DNA of 64,000 bases. Origin: Streptomyces sp. cf386 (GTDB lineage: Bacteria > Actinomycetota > Actinomycetes > Streptomycetales > Streptomycetaceae). The DNA lies in the NCBI RefSeq assembly GCF_900103585.1, contig NZ_FNHV01000020.1, positions 62,001-126,000 of the forward strand, given 5' to 3'. Within the stretch, counting starts at the first letter, position 1. The number at the start of each line of letters is the position of its first letter. Shown in pieces: positions 16,644-24,903 of this stretch. Under the pieces are notes generated by a model, which saw nothing but the letters and a program-made list of their open reading frames with translations, did no database searches and was not told the DNA's origin. The translations under genes were made by a program, and so were the position numbers.

Positions 16644-17990
16644 ATGTCCTCCTCCCCCTCCCCATTCGCTCGGGTCGCTCGCTTCACCCGCGGCGGCAGG
16701 CTCGCCGTACTCGCCGTCGGCCTGTGCTGGCTGGCCGTCCTCTTCGACGGCCTGGACATGTTCATCTACGGCTCGGTGCTGCCCCACATGCTGGAGCAGA
16801 AGGCCCTGGGGATCACTCCCGACCAGGCCGGTGACCTGGGCAGTTACGCGACCTTCGGCATGCTGGTCGGCGCCCTGACCGCCGGGACCGTAGCCGACCG
16901 GGTCGGCCGCAAGAAGCTGATGGTCGCCTGTGTCACGCTCTTCTCGCTGGCCTCCGGGCTGTGCGCCCTGGCGGGCAGCGTCGCGGTGTTCGGCCTCGGC
17001 CGTACCCTCGCCGGAATCGGCCTCGGCGGCCTGCTGCCCACCGCGATCAGCATGGTCTCCGACTACGCCCCACGAGGCCGCGGCGCCCTCACCATCGGCA
17101 TGCTGATGACCGCCCACCACGCGGGCGGCATCCTCTCCGCCTACGTCGCCCTGTGGGTCGTCGAACCCCTCGGCTGGCGGGCCGCGTTCTGGTTCTGTGT
17201 GCTCCCGCTGCTCTTCGTGCCGGTGCTCGCCGGGCTCATGCCCGAGTCGCTGAGCTTCCTGGTCGCCAAGGGCCGCAGCGAGGAGGCCGGTGAGCTGGCC
17301 CGACGCTACGACGTCGAACTGCCCGCCGCCCCGGCCGACAAGCCGGCGGGCTCCGACCGTTGGCACTCCCTGGCCAACCTGTTCCGAGCCGGCGAGTGGA
17401 CCCAGACCCTGCTGTACTGGCTGGCCTCCTTCGGCGGTCTGCTCCTCGTCTACGGCGTCGCCACCTGGCTGCCCACCCTGATGCGCAGCGAGGGCTACAA
17501 CCTCGGCTCGGCGCTGACCTTCGTGGTGCTGTTCAACCTCGGCGGCATCGTCGGGATGCTGGTCGCCGGACGCGCCTCCGATCGCTTCGGCGCTCCTCGG
17601 ATCTCGGCGATCTGGTTCGCGCTGACCGCCGCCGGGGTCTTCCTGCTCAGCGTCCACATGCCGCTGGCGCTCACCTTCACGGTGGTGTTCCTGACCGGGG
17701 TGTTCCTGAACAGCGCCCAGACCATGATCTACGCGACGGTCTCGATCCGCTCCCGCCCCGAGAACCGCGCCACCGCCGTCGGCTGGACCTCGGGCATGGG
17801 CCGCTTCGGCGCCGTCTTCGGCCCGTGGCTCGGCGGCCAGTTGCTCGCCGCGAACCAGGGGGACTGGGGCTTCACGGCCTTCGCCCTCGCCGGCCTGTCG
17901 TCGATGGTCTTCATCGGGGTGGCGGCGTTGCGCGGCGGGAAGCGGGCGGATCGCAGTGGCAGTGAGCAGGAGCTGATCGGTGCGCACTGA
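16644..17990 (+). CDS. MFS aromatic acid:H+ symporter (AAHS family)
   Basis: A 448-residue 12-helix major facilitator. TM1 carries LFDGLDMFIYGSVLP, with the D-x-x-D/E-type motif of AAHS transporters such as PcaK and GalT. The TM2-3 loop GTVADRVGRKKLM is the MFS signature, and FNLGGIVGMLVAGRASDRFG follows in the C-terminal half. The ATG at 16644, after GAGAGGAAAA, is preferred to the frame opening at 16554, which would overlap the operator. It probably imports gallate or a related hydroxybenzoate for the preceding operon. Confidence 0.82.
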   Translation: MSSSPSPFARVARFTRGGRLAVLAVGLCWLAVLFDGLDMFIYGSVLPHMLEQKALGITPDQAGDLGSYATFGMLVGALTAGTVADRVGRKKLMVACVTLFSLASGLCALAGSVAVFGLGRTLAGIGLGGLLPTAISMVSDYAPRGRGALTIGMLMTAHHAGGILSAYVALWVVEPLGWRAAFWFCVLPLLFVPVLAGLMPESLSFLVAKGRSEEAGELARRYDVELPAAPADKPAGSDRWHSLANLFRAGEWTQTLLYWLASFGGLLLVYGVATWLPTLMRSEGYNLGSALTFVVLFNLGGIVGMLVAGRASDRFGAPRISAIWFALTAAGVFLLSVHMPLALTFTVVFLTGVFLNSAQTMIYATVSIRSRPENRATAVGWTSGMGRFGAVFGPWLGGQLLAANQGDWGFTAFALAGLSSMVFIGVAALRGGKRADRSGSEQELIGAH

Positions 17991-18015
17991 GTGCGTGCTG
18001 AGTGCGCACTCAGTG
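17985..18015 (+). terminator. Hairpin overlapping MFS stop codon
   Basis: An 11-bp stem (CACTGAGTGCG with CGCACTCAGTG) and a 9-base loop includes the TGA stop at 17988-17990. The following 40 bases are further GTGCTGAG/GTGCGC-type near-repeats. No T-tract is seen, so this could be a terminator or a simple-sequence expansion. Confidence 0.4.
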
Positions 18016-18199
18016 TGTGCTGAGCACGTGCTGAACGTGCGCTGCATACAGACCGATTGGCGTCCGTCATATGTACCGATGAGCCGAACTGGGTTATACG
18101 ACGGTCTCGCGTATTGTTGCGTCATATGCCTGCTGTGACGCGGGCGATCCTCGGTGCGCCCGGGGCAGGGGAGTGGAAAAGTTAAGGGGGATCAGGGAT

Positions 18200-18454
18200 A
18201 TGACGGCACTTCTCGCGTTGGTGGCCGTCGTCGGGTACATGGCCACCGCCCACCTGCCGTGGTGGGTGGTGGTGGCCGTGGCCCTGCTGATGGCGGGATT
18301 CGCCGCGGGGAGGTCCGGGAGCCCGGGAAAGGGCACCAGGACCATCACGACGCCAGGACCGACGGGTCGGCCTTCCGGCCCCTCGGCGGACATGTACTCG
18401 ACCGCCCCGCCGGTCTCGGTGAGTGTGGGTGCGGCAAGCCCGGACGAGCAGTGA
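18200..18454 (+). CDS. Small hypothetical membrane protein
   Basis: An 84-residue protein starting MTALLALVAVV, with two adjacent hydrophobic segments (residues about 2-15 and 19-35) and a Gly/Pro/Thr-rich hydrophilic tail. The ATG at 18200 follows an AGGGGG sequence. No family is recognised. It stands alone between the MFS gene and the convergent esterase. Composition and codon use look like coding sequence, but at this length it is only moderately secure. Confidence 0.45.
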   Translation: MTALLALVAVVGYMATAHLPWWVVVAVALLMAGFAAGRSGSPGKGTRTITTPGPTGRPSGPSADMYSTAPPVSVSVGAASPDEQ

Positions 18455-18535
18455 CGGGGTGCGCGCTCGCCAATCGGTGGGGTGGACGGGCCTCTTGGCG
18501 CCTTCCGGGGATCGGCGGTTCGGCGGCCCGGGTTC

Positions 18536-19477
18536 TCAGGGCAGCCGACTGTCGGTGGCCTCGCGCAGATGCCGGGCGATGATCGCGTAGGCCTCCCGAG
18601 CCTTCTCGTCGTCCTGCCCGTCGTACCCGTGATCGGCGCCGCGCACGTCATGGTGCTCGACCAGTGCGCCGGCCTCCCGAAGCCGCTGGGCATAGCGCTC
18701 GCCCTCGGCGCGGAGCAGGTCGTACTCGGCGGTGACCAGCAGGGCCGGGGCGATGCCCTTCAGATCCGCGGTGTCCTCGGGGTGCGCGGGGGAGACGAGC
18801 CGGTCGAGTCGCTGCCGGACATCGGGGACGTACGACGTGTCGAAGACGTCGGCCATCCAGGGCCGCAGCATCGGCCTGGCGATGGCGGCGCGCTTGTCCC
18901 GGGCGTTCGTGGCCAGGTCGAGGGGCGGATAGTGCAGCACTTGGAGCGCGATCGAGGGCCCGCCCTCCTCCAGCGCCTGCCGCGCCACGGCCGCCGCCAG
19001 CCCGCCGCCCGCGCTCTGCCCGCCCACGGTGAGCCGCCCGCCGTCCCAGCCCTCCTCGGCGCCGTGTTCCGCGACCCACCGGACGATCTCGTACGCCTGC
19101 CGGGGCGGCGCTGGGAAAGGATGCTGCGGCGCGACGACGTAGTCCACGTTGATCACGACCGTCCCCGCCTCTGCGGCGAGGAACCGGCACAGCGGGTCGT
19201 CCAGTTCGGTCAGTGTCATGACGTAGCCGCCGCCGTGGAAGTTGACGTGCACCGGGGGAGCGGGCTCATCGCTCGCGGGCAGGTACACGGTGGCCCGGGC
19301 CGGGGCAATCGACGTGGGGATCGTCAACTCCCTTGCCTTGCGCGGGTATTCGGGGAACCGGGCATGCGAGGCGGAGGCGGAGCCACGGCCGCCGGAGCGG
19401 CGGTCCGCCATGACGGTCACCCGTTGCATGGCCTTGGCGAGGAAGGCGGCCACCGTGGGCCGGGCCAGGAGGGACAT
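18536..19477 (-). CDS. Alpha/beta hydrolase, HSL-type carboxylesterase
   Basis: A 313-residue esterase of the hormone-sensitive-lipase family. The oxyanion-hole motif is HGGGYV, the nucleophile elbow is GQSAGGG, the acidic residue is probably Asp in AEYDLLR and the catalytic His lies in GADHGYD. No signal peptide, so cytoplasmic. It has an unusually well conserved sigma-70-type promoter with direct repeats. The natural substrate is unknown. Confidence 0.85.
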   Translation of the reverse strand: MSLLARPTVAAFLAKAMQRVTVMADRRSGGRGSASASHARFPEYPRKARELTIPTSIAPARATVYLPASDEPAPPVHVNFHGGGYVMTLTELDDPLCRFLAAEAGTVVINVDYVVAPQHPFPAPPRQAYEIVRWVAEHGAEEGWDGGRLTVGGQSAGGGLAAAVARQALEEGGPSIALQVLHYPPLDLATNARDKRAAIARPMLRPWMADVFDTSYVPDVRQRLDRLVSPAHPEDTADLKGIAPALLVTAEYDLLRAEGERYAQRLREAGALVEHHDVRGADHGYDGQDDEKAREAYAIIARHLREATDSRLP

Positions 19478-19533
19478 GTGGCTCCGTTCGGTCGTGGCCC
19501 GTGGGCCTGGCCGACAGCGATTCGATTGAGTTA

Positions 19534-19565
19534 GGCAATTATAGGTGACGGCAATTATGGGTCAA
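19534..19565 (-). promoter_or_regulatory. Near-consensus promoter with direct repeats, esterase gene
   Basis: On the minus strand TTGACC (19560-19565), a 16-base spacer and a perfect TATAAT (19538-19543) form an almost ideal housekeeping promoter, about 60 bases before the esterase ATG. The plus-strand 12-mers GGCAATTATAGG (19534-19545) and GGCAATTATGGG (19550-19561) form a direct repeat across it, a possible regulator site. Confidence 0.65.
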
Positions 19566-19645
19566 GGGGTGGAGCAGATCGGGGCCGGGTGCGTATGAGG
19601 TAGGGTTGACCTGCATGATCACGCGGTTCACCGTGTGAGACGCAC

Positions 19646-19722
<77 letters not shown>

Positions 19723-19984
19723 GCTTTGATGCAGGTCGGAGGCCGTTCTCTCATCCATGGGAGGGCGGCCTTTCGTGCGTCCGGGGTGTGGTGGTCGCAG
19801 CCATGGAGGCCGGCGTGGTGGGCGGACGGTGGTCTGTCCTGGTGTGGTGAGGGTGTGGTCGATGGTGTCGACGGCCTGGTGTGCGGCTTGTTGAGTGAGG
19901 TGGCTGTAGAGGAAAGGGCGGATACCAGTCGCTGTGCCCCGGTTGCCCGCCCTGTACGTAGTTACGCGCCCTCGGCTGGCGAGG
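19723..19984. other. Spacer without recognisable gene
   Basis: Between tRNA-Pro and the PPTase remnant. Open frames here have no recognisable motifs. A GAGGCCGTTCTC-loop-GGGAGGGCGGCCTTTC stretch just after the tRNA may act as its terminator. Confidence 0.4.
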
Positions 19985-20284
19985 TGGCGGCTCTGGGTTG
20001 CCAAGTGGCGGCGCAGTAGCCATCGCAGTGCGTCATGCTGCCGATCACGCCGGGCGGCCATCGTGGAGCGCCACGTTCACCGGGTAGAACGGGCTGCGGC
20101 GGCACGCCGAGCCCGTCCATGGCGCGGCGGGCGCAAGAGCGGACCGCCGTGAAATCCCGGTGCGGCGCTTGCCGGCCGCCCGACCGAGGAACGCCTCCCC
20201 CTGCGGGTACCGCACCGCGACGGGCGCGTGGTTGCCGTAGTTCTCAACGGCCACGACAGAGTCCGGAAGCAGTTCCCCGATCAC
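19985..20284 (-). pseudogene. 4'-Phosphopantetheinyl transferase remnant (Sfp/Npt type)
   Basis: The minus strand begins MIGELLPDSVVAVENYG and runs to AAGKRRTG, matching the N-terminus of Streptomyces PPTases. One extra base after that point shifts the frame, and the homology continues in the next frame with FTAVRSCARRAM, then LPGERGAPRW and IGSMTHCDGYCAA, the conserved core including the substrate-binding G-S-x-T-H-C. It ends there, so the magnesium-binding C-terminal half is missing. It is therefore frameshifted and truncated. It lies 80 bases beyond the end of the biosynthetic operon, which contains an ACP needing such an enzyme. Confidence 0.7.
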
Positions 20285-20363
20285 GCAACTGCCTCCTTCG
20301 TCCCGGCCTGGCCATCGACGACCGCGGCAACATGCGGTCGAACCCTCGTGCGGGCTGAGCGAT

Positions 20364-21113
20364 TCACCAGGACCTGGCGATCAGGTCGGTCATGGCGAGC
20401 AGTCCGACCGCGGCGATCGTGCCCCGCAGGGCTACCGGCGACAGCAATCGGCCGTACCGGGATCCGAGCAGGCCCCCGACCGTCGACCCTGCCGCGACGA
20501 TCCCGGCGACGTACCAGTCGACGGTGGTGACGCTGACGAAGACGATCGCCGCCACCAGGTTCACCGTCAGCGCCAGAGCGTTCTTCACGGCGTTCAGGCG
20601 CTGCAGGTCCTCCGTCGTCAGTGCGCCGAGCAGCCCGATGAGGACGACGCCCTGGGCGGCCCCGAAGTAGCCGCCGTAGATGCCGGTGCCGAACACGCCG
20701 AGCCCGAGCCCCGCACCGCCGCGGCGGCGTTCGGCGGCCAGGCGGCGGGCCAGGACGGGCTGCAGGATCACCAGTGCGCAGGCCGTACCGATCAGAATCG
20801 GCACGACCTTCTGAAACCAGGCGGACGGCAGGCTGAGCAGCAGGAGGCTGCCGATCAGCGCGCCGATTCCGGCAGCCGCCGCGAGCCGCAGGAGGAGCGG
20901 GCGCTGTCCGGTGAGCTCCCGGCGGTAGCCGTACACCGCGCTGCCCATACCCGGTACGAGCCCGACATTGTTCGACACGGTCGCCAGGATCGGCGGGTAG
21001 CCCATCGCGATGAGCGCGGGGAACGTGATCAGCGAACCCGAGCCGACCACCGCGTTGACGGCACCCGCTCCTGTGGAGGCGATCGTCAGTAGTCCGAAAT
21101 CCCATCCGTCCAC
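20364..21113 (-). CDS. TauE/SafE-family sulfite/anion exporter-like membrane protein
   Basis: A 249-residue membrane protein of the TSUP family. The repeated glycine-rich NAVVGSGSLITFPAL motif lies near the N-terminus, and about eight hydrophobic helices follow. The GTG at 21113 is chosen because GGAG lies just upstream and 16 bases separate it from the preceding stop; longer frames run back through the flavin reductase gene. It is the last gene of the biosynthetic operon and may export product or a sulfur or carboxylate by-product (inferred). Confidence 0.75.
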   Translation of the reverse strand: MDGWDFGLLTIASTGAGAVNAVVGSGSLITFPALIAMGYPPILATVSNNVGLVPGMGSAVYGYRRELTGQRPLLLRLAAAAGIGALIGSLLLLSLPSAWFQKVVPILIGTACALVILQPVLARRLAAERRRGGAGLGLGVFGTGIYGGYFGAAQGVVLIGLLGALTTEDLQRLNAVKNALALTVNLVAAIVFVSVTTVDWYVAGIVAAGSTVGGLLGSRYGRLLSPVALRGTIAAVGLLAMTDLIARSW

Positions 21114-21129
21114 GCCTACTCCGAACCCC

Positions 21130-21669
21130 TCATGGCCGCCGCAGATCCGGTTCCGCACCGAGGCGGCTTCGGCTGAACAGCAGTGCGGGCTCCTCCGACA
21201 GCAGGCCGAATGTCTGGACAGCGCCGACGAGGATGGTGTGGTCGCCGGCCGGATAGGTGGATTCGACCACACAGTCGAAGTAGGCGACCCCGCCGAGCAG
21301 CACCGGCGAACCGGTGCACGGGGCAGGGGTGTGGGCGACGTCGGAGAACGCGGCGCTGCCCCGGGTCCGGACGGGGTCCGCGAACGACCGGGCCGTCGGC
21401 TCCTGGAGAGAGCTCAACACGGTCACCGCGAACCCGTCGCCGGACAACACCTGCCCGGACGTCCGGGAGTTGGTCCCGAGTACCGCCAGGACCAGCAGCG
21501 GGTTGAGCGACACGGTGGCAAACGCGTTCACCGTCATGCCGTGCAGTTCCTCGTCCCGCACGCAGGTCAGCACGGTCACCCCGGTGGGGAATCGGCCGGC
21601 CGACCGCCGGAACTCGCTGGACGGGTGTTCCGGCAGCCGCACGCGGTCCGCGCTCTCGGTGCGGGTCAT
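21130..21669 (-). CDS. Flavin reductase (FMN reductase-like domain)
   Basis: A 179-residue split-barrel flavin reductase of the HpaC/two-component monooxygenase type. Motifs include RRSAGRFPTGVTVLT, GMTVNAFATVSLNP and a C-terminal flavin-binding region. It overlaps the luciferase-like gene by 4 bases, so it should supply reduced FMN to that monooxygenase. The pairing supports a hydroxylation step within the pathway. Confidence 0.85.
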   Translation of the reverse strand: MTRTESADRVRLPEHPSSEFRRSAGRFPTGVTVLTCVRDEELHGMTVNAFATVSLNPLLVLAVLGTNSRTSGQVLSGDGFAVTVLSSLQEPTARSFADPVRTRGSAAFSDVAHTPAPCTGSPVLLGGVAYFDCVVESTYPAGDHTILVGAVQTFGLLSEEPALLFSRSRLGAEPDLRRP

Positions 21670-22727
21670 CGGCTGTCTTCCGAGGCAGCTGCCCGGAGTG
21701 AGCCGAGGAGATCGAAACCCGCCACGACCTTGTCCCGGGCCACCCCGAAATCGATGAGGCAGGCGATCTCGTCGACATCGGCCTTCCGGACCCGCTCGAC
21801 GACGTCGATGGCCTTCTCGACGGTGCCGAGAAGACCCCCTTCGTCGAAATACCGCTCGAAGGAGCGCTCCACCATGGCGTCGAAGTGCCGGGGGCTGAGC
21901 GTTGCGGGATCGATCCGCCGGCCCTTCGGGCCGGAGCTCATGGTCAGCCCGGCGAAGCTGCGGAGGTAGGCGGACAAGGGTGCCCGGACCGTCTCCTTGG
22001 CGACGTCCTCGTCCTCGTGCAGGTACGCGTGGAGCATGAGGACGACGTGCCCGCGGTCCTGGTCCGAACCGGACTGGGCCGCGTACTCCTCGCGGTAGAG
22101 CGCGACCTTGTCGGACAGCTCGTCCAGGCTCTGCCCGACGAGGTGGGTCAGCAGCCCGGCCCGTGCGCGACCCGCTGCCCGGAACGTCTCGGGACCGCCC
22201 GAACTCGTGATCCAGACCGGCAGTTCAGCCTGTACGGGACGTGGATAGGACCGCACGCGCTGCGGCTCGCCCGCACCGTCGACGACGGACACCGAGCCGC
22301 CGCGCCACAGCTCACGCACCTCCTCGACGGTCGTCTCCAGCTTCACCTTGCGGTCCGCGAAGTTCTCCGGACGCAGCGCGAAGTCCTGCGGGTGCCATCC
22401 GGAGGCGAACGACACGCCGACCCGGCCGCCGGAGAGGTTGTCGACCACCGCCCACTCCTCGGCGATGCGGACCGGATGGTGCAGCGGTGCCACCACACTG
22501 CCCGCGCGAATACCGACGCGCTCGGTGACGGTGGCGACGGCCGCCCCCAGCACGGACGGATTCGGGTAGATGCCGCCGAACTCGTGGAAGTGCCGCTCCG
22601 GTGTCCACACCGCGGTGAAGCCGTGTGTGTCGGCGAACTTCGCCCCCTCGAGAAGCAGACCGTACCGGTCCGTCGAGTCGGCCTCCGCCTCCTGCTCGTT
22701 GGCGAAGTAGAACAGACTGAAATCCAT
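21666..22727 (-). CDS. LLM-class flavin-dependent monooxygenase (MupA/Atu3640-type)
   Basis: A 353-residue luciferase-like TIM-barrel monooxygenase. MDFSLFYFANE at the start, WTPERHFHEFGGIYPNPS and SFASGWHPQDF belong to the natural-product-associated subgroup (MupA/Atu3640) usually found beside or inside NRPS/PKS systems. Here it occurs with no megasynthase; its substrate may be bound to the ACP encoded two genes upstream. It is translationally coupled to the flavin reductase. Confidence 0.85.
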   Translation of the reverse strand: MDFSLFYFANEQEAEADSTDRYGLLLEGAKFADTHGFTAVWTPERHFHEFGGIYPNPSVLGAAVATVTERVGIRAGSVVAPLHHPVRIAEEWAVVDNLSGGRVGVSFASGWHPQDFALRPENFADRKVKLETTVEEVRELWRGGSVSVVDGAGEPQRVRSYPRPVQAELPVWITSSGGPETFRAAGRARAGLLTHLVGQSLDELSDKVALYREEYAAQSGSDQDRGHVVLMLHAYLHEDEDVAKETVRAPLSAYLRSFAGLTMSSGPKGRRIDPATLSPRHFDAMVERSFERYFDEGGLLGTVEKAIDVVERVRKADVDEIACLIDFGVARDKVVAGFDLLGSLRAAASEDSR

Positions 22728-22742
22728 CGTCTTACCGTCCCG

Positions 22743-24596
22743 TCAGATGTCGAGGGTCACGTCGTAGGCCGACAGCCAGCGGTTGAGCCAGAGCGCCATC
22801 TCCAGCCCGCCGCGGCTGTAGGGCAGGCTCGTCGCGCTGAGCGACCTCTCCATGACCTTGTCGACCTTGGCCCGGTCCAGGAGCGGGTGCACCGGTGCGT
22901 TGCGGTCGGCGAGCACCTCGGCCATCTCGGCCCGCAGTGCGGCTTCGTATCCCGGATCCTGGGTCGCCGGATACGGCGTCTTCTTCCGCTCCAGGATCGA
23001 TGCCGGCAGCAGGTCCCGGGCCGCCGCACGCAGCAGGCTCTTCTCCTGGCCGTCGAACGTCTTCATCTCCCAGGGCGTGTTGAAGACGTACTCGACCAGG
23101 CGGTGGTCGCAGAACGGCACGCGGACCTCCAGGCCGACCGCCATGCTCATGCGGTCCTTGCGGTCGAGGAGGGTCTGCACGAACCGCGTCAGATTGAGGT
23201 ACGACACCTTGCGCATCCGCCGGTCGACGTCGCTCTCGCCCGGCAGCACAGGCACCTCGGCCACGGCGTCGGCGTACCGGTCGGCCCGGTACCCGGGTAT
23301 GTCGAGCTTCTCCCGCAGGCCGCCGTCGAGCAGGGACGTGCCGCCGAAGTACCGGGCGGATCCGGAGGTGAGCCACGGGAACGTGGTCGCGTCGACCGCC
23401 TCCGGGCGGTGGAACCAGAGGTAGCCGCCGAACAGTTCGTCGGCGGACTCGCCCGAGAGCGCCACCGTCGAGTGTTGGCGGACCGCCCGGAACAGGAGGT
23501 AGAGCGACGGCCACATGTCGCCCCAGAACGCCGGCGGTACGTCGGTGGCTCGGAGCACGGCCGCCCGGATCGCCGGATCGGACAGCTCGCGGCTGTCCAG
23601 CAGGATCTCCCGGTGGTCGGTGCCGACGTGCGCGGACAGGTCCCGCACGTAAGGCGCGTCGGCAGCTCCGCGCACGGCGTCGGGTTCGAAGCTGTCGGCT
23701 GAGCCCTTGAAGTCCACGGAGAACGAGTTCACGCGTCCGCGGCCTTCGCGCTCCAGGACCTGGGCGGCGATCGCCGTGATCGTCGAGGAGTCCAGGCCGC
23801 CGGAGAGCAGTGTGCACACCGGCACGTCCGAGATCAGCTGCCGGCCGACGATGTCCTCGAGCAGGTCCCGGACGTTCGAGATGGTCTGCTCGCGGGTGTC
23901 GGTGTGCGGGGCCGCCTCGAGCGCCCAGTAACGGGACTTCTTGATGCCCATCGCGTCGACTCGGATGACTTCGCCCGGAAGGACCTCGTGCATGCCGCTG
24001 AACACGGCCGCCCCGGGCGTCTTCACCATGTCCAGGGCCTCGCACAGGCCGACTCGGTCGACGGTCCGGCGCGCCTGCGGGTTCGCCAGGATGGCCTTGG
24101 GCTCCGAACCGAACAGGAGACCGCCCGGCGTGGGGTAGTAGTAGAGCGGCTTCACGCCCATCCGGTCCCGGACGAGGACGAGCTCCTGGCGCACCGCGTC
24201 CCAGATGCCGATGGCGAACATGCCGTTGAGGTGGCGGGCGAAGTCCACCCCCCATTGGAGGTAGGCCCGCAGGACGACCTCGGTGTCGCTGTTCGTCCGG
24301 AACGTGTGGCCGTGCGTGATGAGCTCCGCGCGGAGCTCACGGTAGTTGTAGACCTCGCCGCAGAAGGTGAGGGCCGCGAGCGTGCGGTCACCTTCCTGAT
24401 CGGCGACCATCGGCTGCTTGCCGCCTTCGAGGTCGATGATCGACAGCCGCCGGTGCCCCAGCGCGATCGGACCCGAGATCCACGTCCCCTCCTCGTCCGG
24501 ACCGCGGCATTCCATGGTCTGGGTCATCTTCCGTACGAGCTCGTGATCGCGTTCGAGCCCGCGATGACGGTCGAACCATCCGGTGATTCCGCACAC
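22743..24596 (-). CDS. Asparagine synthase-type glutamine-dependent amidotransferase
   Basis: A 617-residue two-domain enzyme. The N-terminal Ntn glutaminase is intact with Cys2 (MCGITGWFD), so ammonia comes from glutamine. The C-terminal synthetase domain has the SGGLDSS pyrophosphatase loop and binds ATP. In secondary metabolism such proteins amidate a carboxylate, for instance in malonamoyl formation. The intact glutaminase argues against a beta-lactam synthetase. It sits directly after the ACP gene in transcription order, so the carboxylate could be free or ACP-bound. Confidence 0.88.
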   Translation of the reverse strand: MCGITGWFDRHRGLERDHELVRKMTQTMECRGPDEEGTWISGPIALGHRRLSIIDLEGGKQPMVADQEGDRTLAALTFCGEVYNYRELRAELITHGHTFRTNSDTEVVLRAYLQWGVDFARHLNGMFAIGIWDAVRQELVLVRDRMGVKPLYYYPTPGGLLFGSEPKAILANPQARRTVDRVGLCEALDMVKTPGAAVFSGMHEVLPGEVIRVDAMGIKKSRYWALEAAPHTDTREQTISNVRDLLEDIVGRQLISDVPVCTLLSGGLDSSTITAIAAQVLEREGRGRVNSFSVDFKGSADSFEPDAVRGAADAPYVRDLSAHVGTDHREILLDSRELSDPAIRAAVLRATDVPPAFWGDMWPSLYLLFRAVRQHSTVALSGESADELFGGYLWFHRPEAVDATTFPWLTSGSARYFGGTSLLDGGLREKLDIPGYRADRYADAVAEVPVLPGESDVDRRMRKVSYLNLTRFVQTLLDRKDRMSMAVGLEVRVPFCDHRLVEYVFNTPWEMKTFDGQEKSLLRAAARDLLPASILERKKTPYPATQDPGYEAALRAEMAEVLADRNAPVHPLLDRAKVDKVMERSLSATSLPYSRGGLEMALWLNRWLSAYDVTLDI

Positions 24597-24626
24597 GTCC
24601 TGTGTTCTCCGTTCTTCGGATCGGGG

Positions 24627-24875
24627 CTAGGCGAGACGGGTGTCGACGACCGCGAGAAGCTCACGCGGCGTCTTCGCATCGGAGGTGATCGACTCGGGGA
24701 GCTCGATCTCGTACTGGCGCTCCAGCTTCGAGATCGCGTTGAGCAGCGTCAGCGAGTCGTATCCGAGCGCGTCGAACGTGAGGTCGAGGACGTCCGGCGT
24801 CGGCTCGACCGGATCCTCGAAGTCGTTGCATTCGTTGAGCAGTTCGATCAGCGCTTCGAGAGTGAGCTTCTCCAT
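24627..24875 (-). CDS. Acyl carrier protein
   Basis: An 82-residue free-standing ACP. The phosphopantetheine serine is Ser41 in ALGYDSLTLLN, followed by the usual acidic helix. It is the only carrier protein in the operon. A KAS III-like protein lies two genes upstream and an amidotransferase immediately downstream, suggesting that a short acyl or aryl intermediate is tethered here. A 30-base gap with a GGAG-type site precedes the next gene. No active dedicated PPTase is in the operon, so activation must rely on another genomic enzyme. Confidence 0.88.
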   Translation of the reverse strand: MEKLTLEALIELLNECNDFEDPVEPTPDVLDLTFDALGYDSLTLLNAISKLERQYEIELPESITSDAKTPRELLAVVDTRLA

Positions 24876-24903
24876 CGGGAGGCCTTTCGTTCAGGTGGTT
24901 GGT

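Noticed and set aside
22743..24596. Beta-lactam synthetase reading of the asparagine-synthase gene
   Set aside because: The glutaminase nucleophile Cys2 is intact, whereas beta-lactam synthetases have lost it; a glutamine-dependent amidotransferase fits better.
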